NCBI GenBank assembly: GCA_031763025.1 | Contig: JASSKH010000036.1 | Coordinates: forward strand, 3,335,001 to 3,399,000 | Source: Macrocystis pyrifera | Lineage: Eukaryota > Sar > Phaeophyceae > Laminariales > Laminariaceae | Length of the DNA stretch: 64,000 bases | Reading direction: 5' to 3' | Shown: positions 13,302-24,131 of the stretch, piece by piece | How the letters are laid out: each line of letters starts with the position of its first letter | How positions within the stretch are numbered: the stretch's first letter is position 1 | The notes under the pieces: model-generated | Database searches by the model: none | The model's input: only the letters and a program-made list of their open reading frames with translations | Told to the model about the DNA's origin: nothing | Position numbers and translations under genes: made by a program

Positions 13302-14620
13302 CTAAGCTCGAGTTTGAATCGCGACACCTTCCTCGAGATGGCAATCTGTGTAGTCACCGAGACGATTTGGAGTTTCCTTCATCACTCCTTTCCTTCCCAT
13401 CGACCCACCGTCCCCCCGCCCCACGTTACTAGCTGCCAGCTGGTCGATGAGCTTGCTGCCCTCTACCCCGAGACGTCCAAAGCTTCCCACTGTTAAAGTG
13501 GCAAGTTTGTGACTCCGTTCGTCAAAGGACACATGCCCCGGACGAGCGTAGTGTTGGCGCTTGCGCGCCGGAGAGGTAGAGGCAGTTGATCCATCGTCGT
13601 CAGCACTAACTCCTCGCTGGTGTATTTGCGCTTGAGGGTCAGCGTGGGTGACCTCCAGCAGGATGGACTTCTCCTTTTACTCCCTGCATGTTTGGAGGTT
13701 CCCGTGGAATGCCTCTCCTGACGTCAATGTCCATCAGCAGATTTCGGTCTGAAGTGAGCGGTTCGCCGCTCTCCACTGGTGCTGAACTCCCAGCCGCTTC
13801 AACGTATGGGACATCGCGTGGACCAGCGGTTGGTGCTGATTCACCTGCGCCCCTGCTCTGGGAGAGATGCGCGCGTGGCAGGTGTCCACGTCAAATGCAT
13901 CGCAGCAGGGGCACCTCGTTGCCACGTATTCCTCGATCCCGATGAACCGCTTTCCCATCCCCACGAACTCCTCTGCGGGTATGAGTCGGAGTGAGTCTGT
14001 AGGCCTCGCCCGAAGGCATGCCGTGGCTCCTGCTCCCAGTAGACGCCTGTAGCGAGCCTTGGCGAAGGCTTGGGTCTCTGCCCCCCTAATCGGGTCGCTC
14101 GGTCCGGGGGGGCTTGCTGTCTCCGGAAGCTCCTCCAGCGAAGCGGTGTGGGCAGTGTGCCGACCTTGGTTCACCAGTTTGCCCAACTTATGTTGGGCTT
14201 TGCGCGAGTTTGTGGTCACGGCATCGTGGTCAGCCAGCATTTCAGTCTCTGGGGGTCTTGAGGTCAAGTCCTTTCTGCGTCTAGACCCCATTCCAGCCAA
14301 GGCTCGGGGACGACGCCCGCCATCGCTTTCTTCGTCACGCCCCATGTGTCCCGAATCTCCCGCAAGCTGTCTCCCAGCAAAGCAATGGTGCTCGATTCTG
14401 GGAGCCCCCTCCTCAAGTTATCGCCAAACGGGCCTGTTAGGTCTGCTAGGACCTCCGGCAAGGTCTCCACTCTGCACCCGATTGATGGCGACATTCTCCT
14501 CGCTTCTGTCGACGGCAGCCCCAATCCTCCCGCTCCCGTAAAAAGGCGCTCGTGCTTGGGCCTACTGGTATGGTCTGAGAGTATACGTGCCACATCTAAA
14601 CCGCACCGACGTGTGCTTTA
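13302..14620 (-). pseudogene. Broken C-terminal part of a non-LTR-type reverse transcriptase ORF
   Basis: On the minus strand, four pieces in order resemble the C-terminal third of a retroelement ORF common in stramenopile genomes: 14593-14264 (EIRDTWGVT, PEPWLEWGLD), 14345-13734 (LGKLVNQGRH, SLEELPETASPPGPS, IRGAETQA, then a Cys/His cluster CPCC..CHARIS and GAQVNQHQPLVHAMS), about 13728-13640 (LLMDIDVRRG), and 13640-13302 (LEVTHADPQAQIH, KRQHYARPGHVSFDERSH). The pieces lie in different frames, so at least three frameshifts are present. The last Cys of the expected CCHC cluster appears to be Ser. The MDI..RRG and LLxVTHAD motifs look like the core of a restriction-like endonuclease domain, which is my inference. 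The polymerase domain itself is absent. Confidence 0.75.
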
Positions 14621-14997
14621 GTTGTTTTGTTAGCTATATCTGCGTTCCAACTGGAGCAAACCAGCGCGCACATCAAGCACATTTGATATATAAATGTACG
14701 CATGTGTCCAGTGTGTGTCCAAATGTGTCGGCGAAAAAAGCTGGCAAAAGGCCTGCTTGACAAAAAGTGTATTTGATCAACTTTTGGTGTGTATTGCAAT
14801 GCGTATGGTGTACAAGGTTCTCCTTGGGGATTTAGGTAACGTGAAATCCCGGGGGCGTCGCAAGGCGAAAAGGGAGTGACAGGTTACACACGTGTAGCTG
14901 TTCTTGGCAGAAATGTGAATCATGGCTTAGCGTATCACTTGAAAAAACGAGTAGTAACCAGCAGGAACTGAGTTCTACAATAGTTTGGAGCCATACA
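14621..14997. other. No gene seen
   Basis: Between the reverse transcriptase remnant and the Helitron remnant; only short open frames with no recognisable family. Confidence 0.5.
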
Positions 14998-15486
14998 CTA
15001 GTTATTCCACACGTTTCCTCTTAGAACCGCTGTGAGATGGAGCTGTTGATACACGCTGTGCAATAATAGCAGGTACACGCAAACGAGGAGTTTTGCTCGG
15101 CGTGAACGGTTTTCCGCACAAACAAGTGAGTGCTCAGAGCTTGTTGTATCCCAACGTGTGGAAGGGTGTTCGTTGCCATATAGCGCGTCACATGTGTTCG
15201 CACTTGGCGGTAAAGGATAGGAGTGACCAGCGAGCGTTATTCGGACTTGGATGTTATACATTTGGTTGGCGGCCACAATTTCAGTATGTGTCGCAAACGT
15301 GGTGGGGTTTGCCATGAGTTGAAGGTAGTATTCAACGCTTTGGTACTGTGTTTGAGGGGAGCCAAAAACATTGATGTACTCCTCGCTTATTCCCGCGGAA
15401 AGAGATAGACGGAAAGTGTTCCCGCCTGAACCCGCCACAACGTCGTGCATGTGATCAGACATGTGATGACTTTGTTGGTGTCGCAT
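14998..15486 (-). pseudogene. Open frame downstream of Helitron remnant, possibly OTU-like
   Basis: A 162-residue frame on the minus strand, in the downstream direction from the Helitron Rep/helicase pieces. The segment GSGGNTFRLSLSA followed about 30 residues later by VEYYLQLMANPTTFATHTEI and then NQMYNIQVRI has the layout of an OTU cysteine protease core (G-x-G-N-C-x-F-R, then a WG..E-like helix, then a short strand). The expected catalytic Cys position reads Thr or is shifted, and no clear terminal His motif is visible. Some Helitrons are known to carry OTU domains, so the position supports the idea, but the match is weak and the frame may be fortuitous. Confidence 0.35.
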
Positions 15487-15533
15487 TATGTTACGTTATT
15501 TAGGGTTGTTGAACACGTGATGGGTGATGAATC

Positions 15534-17235
15534 TCAGCAAATCATCTCCAGTTTCGCATGTCGTGTACTCGCAACGACGAACTCGGAATGGACATTTGAA
15601 AGGCCAAATTGGTTTGTGGAACGGCCATGCATGTTGAGCGTGATGTCAATATGTTTCAGAACGTCGTCTAAACTAGCAGCGGCGGACATCGTCACTGTGA
15701 AGTCAAGTGAGAGCTGCACCTGAAATTATTCCCAGAATAGGGGTGCGGGGCACCGTGCAGTATTAACGCTATAAAACGACGACGGAGTTCCTGTGCTGTG
15801 GCGAACCCCATAGCGTCTTGCATGCAAATGGCTACTCGTCAACGTCATAAATGAGACCAAGTTGTCTTGCACCCTGTTCGTACGTTTAGTACTTGAAGCC
15901 GTTGACAGAGTGAAATTGGAGGAAGCTATCGGCCGGGCGACGTAGCAGCAACAAACGCAAGAGCCAGATATCCCCTTGGCCGGCACTAATATATTGTATG
16001 CGGGTGACGTTAGTGGTAACTTTCTGATGGACGTCTATACCTGGCTCGAAGAGAATTGTTTGAGGGTTGAAGTCCGTCTCCTCCACTGCTATCGTTGTCG
16101 TCGTCGTGAGACATGTCGATTCGACGGCGTTTGGAGTTATTTTCTGTTCTCTCAGTTGAAATTGCTCGAAGCATTGGGGGTAAGTCAAGAAATCGCACAG
16201 CGGCGAAATAGGGCGGCCGAAGTATCTCATAAAATTGGAGACGGCGGCGCCTGCAGCAGCTTGTCGTTTGTCAGACTGGTCGGCTTCCTCGTGAACAACT
16301 GGCTGTTCTCCTTGTGGTCGACGTAATGCAGCTTAACTGAAGGTGTTCTCTTTTGTATGGCGAATCCGAAAATATGTTTGGAGTTAATTTCTGTTCTCTC
16401 AATTGAAATTGCTCGAAGCATTGGGGGTAAGTCAAGAAATCGCACAGCGGCGAAATAGGGCGGCCGAAGTACCTCATAAAATTGGAGACGGCGGCGCCTG
16501 CAGCAGCTTGTCGTTTGTCAGACTGGTCGGCTTCCTCGTGAACAACTGGCTGTTCTCCTTGTGGTCGACGTAATGCAGATTAACTGAAGGTGTTCTCTCT
16601 TGTATGGCGAATCCGAAAATATGCCACATGGCCTCAGAACTAGATATGTACCGGACGCTTCTGTAGGCGTCTATCTCATTTTTGCCGTATAAAACCCTTG
16701 CATGTATTGTGCCTGTCTTTTTCATGTGCACATGAAAAGGTGTGAAATGACCACCATGTCGGTCACCAAATCTTCACAGATATGGCAATCGAGTTTCATT
16801 AGCAAATGCAGTTGTAAGGGACAATGTCCCTGTTATCGATCGTCGTGCCAACGGTTTTGTTTTAGCCGTTTTTGCACATGATAGTGGCCTTGTCACCGCT
16901 GTTAAGATCATTGAAATCGGCTCGACCAGAGTTGTTAGCGTGGAGAAAAGAACGGAAAGGTTATGGATAATTTTTCTGACAATACTTCTTGTAGGGTTTT
17001 GTGTTTACGTTCATGCAAGGTGCGGATGGATAGTGACTTTCGCATTTCTTGTGGGCCATGTATCTGAGCACTTCGGCACGGGGCTCTCCGTTAGCGATGA
17101 AAGGGTCTGGGAGGTCGGTCCATTCAATCATCAACTTCTGCGCGCTGTTCTGGAGTTGCCCCTTCGTATGTGACAACGATATGTGCATGCATAACACCTC
17201 TGGCTTTGTATTCAGTAACGTACATAAGGCATGCG
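15534..17235 (-). pseudogene. Helitron Rep/helicase gene, decayed C-terminal section
   Basis: Minus-strand pieces follow Helitron order. 17235-17124 has YVTEYKARGVMHAHIVVTYE, containing the HUH-type H-x-H motif of the Rep nuclease. 17197-16961 has LRYMAHKKCESHYPSAPCMN and KKYCQKNYP. About 16870-16820 has TIDNRDIVPYN. 16731-16474 has EIDAYRSVRYISSSEAMWHI. 16230-15886 has GRPISPLCDFLTYPQCFEQF, QGDIWLLRLLLLRRPADSF and TVNGF-like residues. 15890-15730 continues YEQGARQLGLIYDVDE and ILHGAPHP. 15719-15534 has SLDDVLKHIDITLNMHGRS. The catalytic tyrosine region that should follow the VPYN motif is eroded. Stops, frame changes and an internal 247-bp tandem duplication rule out function. In life this protein nicks and unwinds DNA for rolling-circle transposition. 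Confidence 0.85.
16131..16624. repeat. 247-bp tandem duplication inside the Helitron remnant
   Basis: 16131-16377 and 16378-16624 are direct copies differing at only a few positions (for example ctcagttg versus ctcaattg, and cagctta versus cagatta). Both encode the same Rep/helicase segment in the minus direction. Because 247 is not a multiple of three, the duplication shifts the frame. It occurred after the gene stopped being constrained or helped to kill it. Confidence 0.95.
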
Positions 17236-17599
17236 TTTTGTAGTGTACTATTTATTAATGCTACTTCTGTAGCAGTAGTGCTGTATAGAAGTGTAGTGGT
17301 ACTGGCAGTGGTGCATAGAAACAGTATAGTAGTCATGCCCCAACTCATGGCACAGCGTGGTTATTTAGCCTCTCGGTCTATCATGAGTTTGCTCAACCAA
17401 TACAGACGACCTCAACTGCGTAGGTAGTTGGGTGGTGCTGTCTCTACCTAATATCCTGCATGTAAGTTAGTTATTTTCCCTCAGCAATACCCTTTGCTAT
17501 ACGTTTCCGGGGACGCTGGGTGGTCACCAGCCCATTTCATGGAAGGACGTAAATATCGTACTTTATCGACGACAGGAAACCCTGTAAATCACTTTAATT

Positions 17600-18050
17600 A
17601 TTGCTGACGAAATTTCCAATGGGGCCGGTGTTCCACAAATGGTGTCCTCCGTCGCACAGGAATGGGCGTGCGATCTATGCGTCAGGATAGACGAACTTCA
17701 GTTGTCTTATATCGAGACACCTCCCCAAATAAAACGTTTGACTACCGAGAATGCCATTCAGGACGCTCCCCCTGAACAAGCTGTAGGCAAACGACTACCC
17801 GCGAGCTTTCGCGGATCACATGTCAACGGAAAAATGAATCAATTAGACGCAATGGCCGTCGTCGCGCGCATGGACCCTCCCACTTGGTGACCTTTCACTG
17901 GATCGCGGACCTGGCCCGAAGTACAACAAAACCTTCTTCCAGGTCAAATCGGCATGGACAGACCTGACCACGTCGACCGTGTTTTCAAACTTAAGCTCAA
18001 GCACCTGACTGATCTTAAAAGCAAACTATTCGGAAAATGTGCGGTACCAT
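17600..18050 (+). pseudogene. Helitron N-terminal Rep segment, on the opposite strand
   Basis: The plus-strand frame from about 17639 encodes LSYIETPPQIKRLTTEN, then LPASFRGSHVNGK, QLDAMAVVARMDPPTW, an in-frame TGA at 17888-17890, and then WPEVQQNLLPGQIGMDRPD, RVFKLKLKHLTDL, KLFGKCAV. This is the region that in intact Helitron Rep proteins lies just before the YVTEYxxRG..HAH motif. Here that next piece is on the other strand starting at 17235. Flipping 17220-18047 would put the two halves back in order with almost nothing missing, so I read this as a local inversion in one element. Two independent copies are the alternative. Confidence 0.8.
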
Positions 18051-18415
18051 GAGTTGAGTACTATATTGTTACTATACACCCGATGTCACTACTACTATAT
18101 ATACTGAGACTATCCAGAAATACTACCAAAGATGTAGTTAGGTAGAAGAAGCAGCATGAATAGTTAGTAAACAAAAAAATGCACGCGCTACCATGGGTTG
18201 ACTTCTACTTCGTATACAGTTAATATACACCAATACCACTACTACGCAGTGTAACAGATAGTACGCAGTTACTGTAGTAGAGGTAGAAGCATAATACCAA
18301 AGTGTATACTACGAGCACTAATAATACTACTCCTAATAATGCTACTGCTGGAGCCATGGTAAACAGACAAAATAAATACGCGGCACCATTTGTTGGTTCA
18401 TGACTACGATAGTGT
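18051..18415. other. No gene seen
   Basis: Rich in tactactac-type words and single ACT/AGT triplets, AT-rich, with no open frame of note. Confidence 0.5.
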
Positions 18416-18418
18416 TAC

Positions 18419-18640
18419 TATGCAGTATAGGCCCGCCAACAAGAAAGTGCCCAACAAGAACACAATGCTCATTTTTGCAGAACGCTAAGTAAGGATAAGA
18501 AAAAGGGCTCAGTGGGGAACTCTACACTAAATCGTATATAATAGCGTATGCTCAAGGGTGTTCGAAGATGGCGGCCCAATAAAAATCTCAGTCTTGCCCA
18601 TCAGATTAAGTGTTTTTTGTTGGCGGGCCCATATACTGTA
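18419..18640. mobile_element. MITE of about 220 bp with terminal inverted repeats
   Basis: The left end CAGTATAGGCCCGCCAACAA (from about 18423) is matched inversely at the right end (reading CAGTATATGGGCCCGCCAAC on the minus strand, to 18638). The interior carries no coding sequence. The CAGT start and a TA just outside the right end would suit a Tc1/mariner-type MITE, but the left flank reads TG, so the superfamily call is uncertain. Confidence 0.7.
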
Positions 18641-18760
18641 CACCACTGCCACAACAAAACTACACGAACGAGCACTACTACTTCTGTATGAGCGTTTGGT
18701 CATGGTCGAGCAGTAGTACTTACAATAGTATTAGCTTTTTTGGTGGTCGTATAATGTGTT

Positions 18761-18867
18761 ATTACGGGGGTCCATAGCTAACGGGACCAAATTTTGTAAG
18801 TAAAAATAGGTAAATATATAGGTTTTTATGTGCACTATAGGTCCTGTTAACTATGGGCCCCCGTAAT
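18761..18867. mobile_element. MITE family M2, copy 1 (107 bp)
   Basis: The arms attacgggggtccatagcta (18761) and tagttaacagg-type sequence (complement of 18840-18867) form an inverted repeat of about 28 bp with about four mismatches around an AT-rich centre containing taaaaataggtaaatatata. The same structure recurs at 46925-47030 and, split by a retrotransposon, at 49059-49137 plus 55134-55165. Confidence 0.8.
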
Positions 18868-18924
18868 AGTTCTTTTAGTGGTTCGAAGGCAAATATAATT
18901 TCACCGATATTTTATAAAATTATT

Positions 18925-19545
18925 AAATACCTCAGCTGTGAGTTCGACTGATTAATTAAGTAGTTGATACTCAACTTTGCAAGCTGCGTATCACGTGTCG
19001 TCTATATCCCACTTTTACCGAATTTCTACAAGTGTTACCACAAGCCGAACGCGCGTATTCTCTACGAAATGCCTTGTTGAGGATATAGACCAGTGTGGCT
19101 CCCCTGGATGCTGCCCGGGTCAACAGGACAATTTAAATAATCCTGCCGTCGACGACAAACGTGGGGAGGACCCCCAAGTTCGACTCGACATCTATGGCAC
19201 TTCCCTTTCTCAGAGGGTGTAGCGTATAGGACACGCCAGGTTTTGGTATAGGATCGGTACGGACGATCTCACGAAACAACCATCAACGACGATGGGAGCG
19301 TAAGAGTGTGTGTGTGCGAGGCACGGGCCTTGCATTCCAATCTGCAGTGATTACTTGTCACGGGACAATGTCACTGCTGACGACATCTCTGTTGACGACA
19401 ACAAATAGTCATGGAATATGGATGACCACAGTCGTACAATAAGACATACGGATATCGACGACCTTGGCGAATGATGGGACCTCCGCGGGACAATACCCAT
19501 GCGACGGTCTTGTCGAGAACCTGGAACCCATAATTCTGCGCACTG
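18925..19545. repeat. Family X right-arm copy with an insertion of about 390 bp
   Basis: 18925-19138 matches the right arm of the foldback at 9520-9710 (cagctgtgagttcgactgat, gatactcaactttgcaagct, ctcccctggatgctgcccgg). At 9710 that copy continues with attctgcgcactgat, whereas here the same continuation appears only at about 19530. The 390 bp between (19139-19529) is therefore an insertion or an unrelated replacement. It has no recognisable coding sequence. Confidence 0.7.
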
Positions 19546-21060
19546 ATACTATATACCCCGAAAAGGGGAGAAGTATATGACGTTGCAACATGTCGAAACC
19601 TTTTCATTTTACCAATAATTAGAGTGTTAGCGCAGAACGATAATTTAATAGGGTGTTTTCGTCGGTAAACTTATCCAAAAATGATGTCTCTCCGGCATGC
19701 GCTTTATTAATTTTTAAATATTGGCATGACTTTAAGATCTTCTCGGAAAACGAGAACGGATGGGTGTCGATGTGCAATAATTTGCAAGTACGTGGTATGC
19801 TGTACCAATCTCGTATACGATGGATGAGCGCTGTGCGCTGTGTACCCGAATCAAACGTTGCTGCTGTTGTCGTGGTGTTCCTGAGTGTGCGGCTTGATAC
19901 ACAGCGCTGCGGCGAGCCCTCCAAATAAAGGCACCGCGCCGAACCCGCCATCAGCACAGCAAAGCAGCAGAGTGCATACAGTAAATAAACCTTCTGGCGG
20001 GCTGCGTTTCATATCTTCTCCGTGCCCTGCCGCTCTCCCAACACGTAGCAGCAAGGAACAAAAAAAAGCAGCAAGATGCTGCACCTGCTGTATGTACGTG
20101 TGTACTCGTACTTTAACCCTAATAAAGTAGGTTTCGTGGTACCAAGGTTCCAGGTACCGGTATATGATCACGATAGAAGAGCGCGGCTTCGGACACACTA
20201 CGCACGAAAACACGAGACAGACAAGGAGGCAGGCAGGAGAACCACCAGAGAGAAAGACAAGCGTACTTGATCCTCAGAGGAGCTGCACCCGGCGACCACA
20301 GCTAGACGTGCGTCGCCTGTCTCATCGGAGCTGGCCGAGGAAGAGTTTTCCGCAGCCACATATCTGCACACAGCTAGCTATAGCTAGCTGCTGCAGCAGC
20401 TGCTGTTGCTACGGGTCCTGTAAACAGCAAGGTCAACGAGCAAAAAAGGCACAAAAGCGAAGGGGATCCGCCGTTTCCACATCACCAGCCCTGTCCCCCA
20501 CCGTGACATATGACTCAGACCGCACGCCTATCGCACGGGGGCCGTCTCGACACGTGGAGGTCAAACGATGTCGCGAGGCAACGACGCAAGGGCGTGTGGT
20601 CACATGCCTCAGGTGGTCAGCCAGCTCCATTTGGTCGCGCCTACACAGCAGTATTGTTTCGGGTGTGCTTGACCAACCACGGAGGCTCGGGGAGATGTAG
20701 ACCAACCGTCTAACGTGGTCGTTGTCGTTTTCGGCTCTATGTATATTTTTCTGGCTCTATGTGTATTTGCCTTTCAAATATACATAACGCGGCCATATTT
20801 GAGTAAATTTGAGTAAATTTGGAAATAGTTATTTGCTATCCGTCGGTAACGGGGGAATACAGGTGGTCGTTATAGTCAATTTTTCACAAAGCGTGTTGTT
20901 GAGTTTTTGTATGGTATGGTTCTAAATGTGAGTAATTCTTCCGCTCTTTGTAAAGAAAAGTTCAACGAAGCGCAAATTCTGCCGAGGAAATAATTTGTTG
21001 TTGAAAGAGCACCACAGCTGCCTGTCGTGCCTGTCGTACATAGGTGGTCAATTCTGCCAA
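19546..21060. other. No gene recognised
   Basis: Several open frames exist, the longest being 20164-20700 on the plus strand (178 codons, Arg-rich) with overlapping antisense frames. None shows a domain I know, and CAG-like and AGCT palindromic words near 20370-20410 suggest low complexity. I leave this unannotated. Confidence 0.5.
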
Positions 21061-21091
21061 GAAAGTTATTCGCCTCCAACTCTTCCTCTTC

Positions 21092-21124
<33 letters not shown>

Positions 21125-21260
21125 GAATTCTTCTTCTCCTTCTTCTTATTTCTGCTCCTCCTCATCTTCCTCGTTCTCTTGTTCTTTTTCTTCATACCAT
21201 TCTTCGTCTTCGTCTTCCTCGTCATCTTCCGCCTCGTCCTCTTCTTCCTCGCTCTCGACG
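21060..21260. repeat. Polypyrimidine (CTT/CTC) tract
   Basis: About 200 bp of almost pure pyrimidine on the plus strand, with nine or ten consecutive CTT units near 21094-21122. The open frames here (poly-Leu/Phe on plus) are products of base composition. The minus strand would encode an acidic Glu/Lys-rich stretch, so a coding exon cannot be fully excluded. Confidence 0.8.
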
Positions 21261-21429
21261 TCGTTTTCAAACTGTCAGACTCTCGTTGAAATTGCTAACG
21301 TCGCCCCCGGAACCTTTGTTACGCTTTCTGTCTTTGGTCAAGGTTCCTCCCGCACTTTCCGAACTGATACCTGGGTTGTGTGCGTGCACTACAACTGCTC
21401 CACCCCTTCGTTTAAGATCCTTTTTTTTA

Positions 21430-21505
21430 ATGAGGCGCGCGAAGCGCGCAAAAAGCGGGCGAGCCTTTTTTTTCTTGGAATTTTCCAAGAAAAAAAAAGC
21501 CTCTT
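21430..21505. repeat. Two adjacent hairpins
   Basis: gcgcgcgaagcgcgc (about 21436-21450) is a perfect short hairpin. About 15 bp further, ccttttttttcttggaa at 21465 pairs with ttccaagaaaaaaaagc to about 21500, a near-perfect stem of 17-19 bp. It lies in non-coding DNA. Function is unknown; a small-RNA precursor or a transposon relic are both possible. Confidence 0.7.
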
Positions 21506-21551
21506 CATAGCGGCTCGGATGCGAGTGTGGGGTGCCTTGTTTTGAGTTTTT

Positions 21552-21592
21552 CTGTATGTGTGTGTGTGTGTGTGGGGTGTGTGTGTGTGTGA
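21552..21592 (+). repeat. (TG)n microsatellite
   Basis: Alternating TG interrupted once by ggg. The antisense reading gives the His/Thr-rich open frame at 21505-21807, which is therefore not a gene. Confidence 0.9.
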
Positions 21593-21599
21593 TTCAACA

Positions 21600-22030
21600 T
21601 TTTTTTGGGCAACGTTTGGCCACCGCCCTCGACGTACACCGCACCAATTCCAGTCCCGGCGGGCTCTGTGGACGCGCACACACAAAAGAGACCTCCTGGT
21701 GCTGGTGCGGTGGTAAGTCGTTCACAGCAGCTCGAGCTAGGTGTGGCAACGTGTGTAGGCACATGTTGGTGCTGGGCCATGTTGAAAAAACACAGAACCA
21801 ACAACACATTATATTTTGAAACCCAGCTATAGCTCTACGAGTACTCGTAGGTAGGCAGACTGTGCCTGTCCACAGCAACGAGCGTTCGGGCCATGTCCCC
21901 GAGACATGCTGCAGGCCCACCCTCCTGCTGATGAGGGGACTGAGAAGCAGGAGAGTATATGTTGTATAATAGTTGTTGTACAGCAGTAGTAGTAGTGGTG
22001 GCACTGCTAGAAGCAGCTCTGCTGGACACA
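21600..22030. other. No gene seen
   Basis: Overlapping open frames on both strands with no recognisable family; the stretch separates the TG microsatellite from the composite repeat. Confidence 0.45.
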
Positions 22031-22037
22031 CGTCAGA

Positions 22038-22745
22038 TTGTAGATTTTTCGTCTTCAAATTTTGAGTTCGGGACCAGGAAACACATGTACGAAGGGTTCA
22101 CACACAAGCCGAGCGTACAGCGACGCTGACCTGGCCTCGTGTGTCCTACTGCTGCTGCTGCTGTTTTGCTGCTGGAGAAGCTCTGCAGTAGATAGATGTC
22201 GTACATCATCAGTAGTAGCGGTGGCACCTGCTACCTGCTACGAGAAGTTCTCTCTTTTGGACAGAGCATGTCGAGTGCAGATTTTTCGTCTTGAAATTAT
22301 TATGCCGAATTTCGAGTTCAAAACCAACACAGGACAAAATCGAGTACGTGTACAAAGGGTTCAAGGGTTTAGATTGACAAGCCGAGCGTACAGCGACGCT
22401 GACCCTGGCGTCGTGTGTCCTACTGCTACTGCTGCTGCTGTTTTGTTGCTGGAGAGAAACACTGCTGCTGCTGTAGATGTGTACAAGGGGTTCAAGGGTT
22501 AGATTGACAAGCCGAGCCGCCGAGCGTACAGCGACGCTGACCCTGGCCTTGTGCGTCCCACTGCTACTGCTGCTGCTGCTGCTGTTTTTGTTGCTGGAGA
22601 AACACTGCTGCTGTATATAGATGTCGTACATCAGTACAAGCAAGTAGTGGTGGCACCTGCTACGAGAAAGAAGCGCCTTCTGTTGGACAAATATTTTCAG
22701 ATGCAGATTTTTCGTGTTCAAATTAATTATGCCGAATTTCAACCA
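22038..22745. repeat. Composite direct repeat with CTG-rich modules
   Basis: Two modules alternate. Module a (gcagatttttcgtcttgaaa followed by ttatgccgaatttcgag) occurs at 22038-22073, 22278-22318 and 22702-22742, and again outside the block at 25605-25640. Module b (gccgagcgtacagcgacgct, then a CTGCTG run, then tgctggagaaacactgctg) occurs at 22108-22200, 22378-22475 and 22508-22620. The short AT-rich module a could be the termini of a small repeat into which module b has been amplified. The Ser/Leu-rich open frames here are translations of the CTG runs. Confidence 0.75.
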
Positions 22746-23125
22746 GAAAACAATTGCAGTTGGAAAAACAGAAAAAAAAAAAAATATATATCAGGCGTGT
22801 GTCTATTTGTCGTCTTGTTCTTTCCACCCGTCGACATCCAGCACAACCTGTGCCGATTCTTGAATTCCCGAGAGATACGATACGACTACAAGTAATAACT
22901 TCTGTGGTCACACAGCAGTTAGGGCCACTCCTAAGGGCCGTTCTAATCGAAGCGTCAAAATTTCCAAATTTTCCAAATTAATTCTTGATCTGGATTTCCT
23001 GAAAAATGCGATGGGCATTCTTATCGAGGGCGGAGTTGTTTTTGTCGTGATTTTCCATATTTTTTTTAAAACGACCCCCACTCCCACACAACACCAGCCG
23101 GCACTCTCGTCGTCACAGAGCAAGC

Positions 23126-23689
<564 letters not shown>

Positions 23690-24131
23690 AGGATACTGGT
23701 GCACACCGTTACCAGCTTCAAAATCGTTCACTGCAGCAGCAGTACTCGTCCCATGTCCCGGTTTGCCACGGATAATTGCTCTTGTATTGGCAAGCTAGAT
23801 TTCTGTTGTAAAGCTGCTGCACATGCAGCTGCTAGAGCAGGTTCATTATTGCTGCTGCTAGCCACGTACGGGTTCTAACGCTGCTGTCGTACGAGTAGAG
23901 CTGGGTTCGAGCGACAGCGCGAAGGTTACACTCTACTCACACACACCTGGTATACAGAAACGGGGTTTCATACCACGTGTACGTGTATCAGGTTTCACGA
24001 CTTCTAGCTTTGCCGCACAACGTTTCACAGTGTCAGGTGGCGTGCAAGGTGCTCGTAGTGCGTCCAGATTGTATACAGCACCAGTTGCGGTGCAAGATAC
24101 CAGAGGCACCCAAAACTACTACACACGGAGA

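Noticed and set aside
14059-14541. 160-codon open frame on plus
   Set aside because: It is antisense to the reverse transcriptase remnant, whose minus-strand frames match a known protein family.
20164-20700. 178-codon Arg-rich open frame
   Set aside because: No domain, overlapping antisense frames, and composition-driven sequence; not enough to call a gene.
20995-21510. 171-codon Leu/Phe-rich open frame resembling membrane helices
   Set aside because: It is a translation of the polypyrimidine tract; any CT-rich DNA gives Leu/Phe/Ser on one strand.
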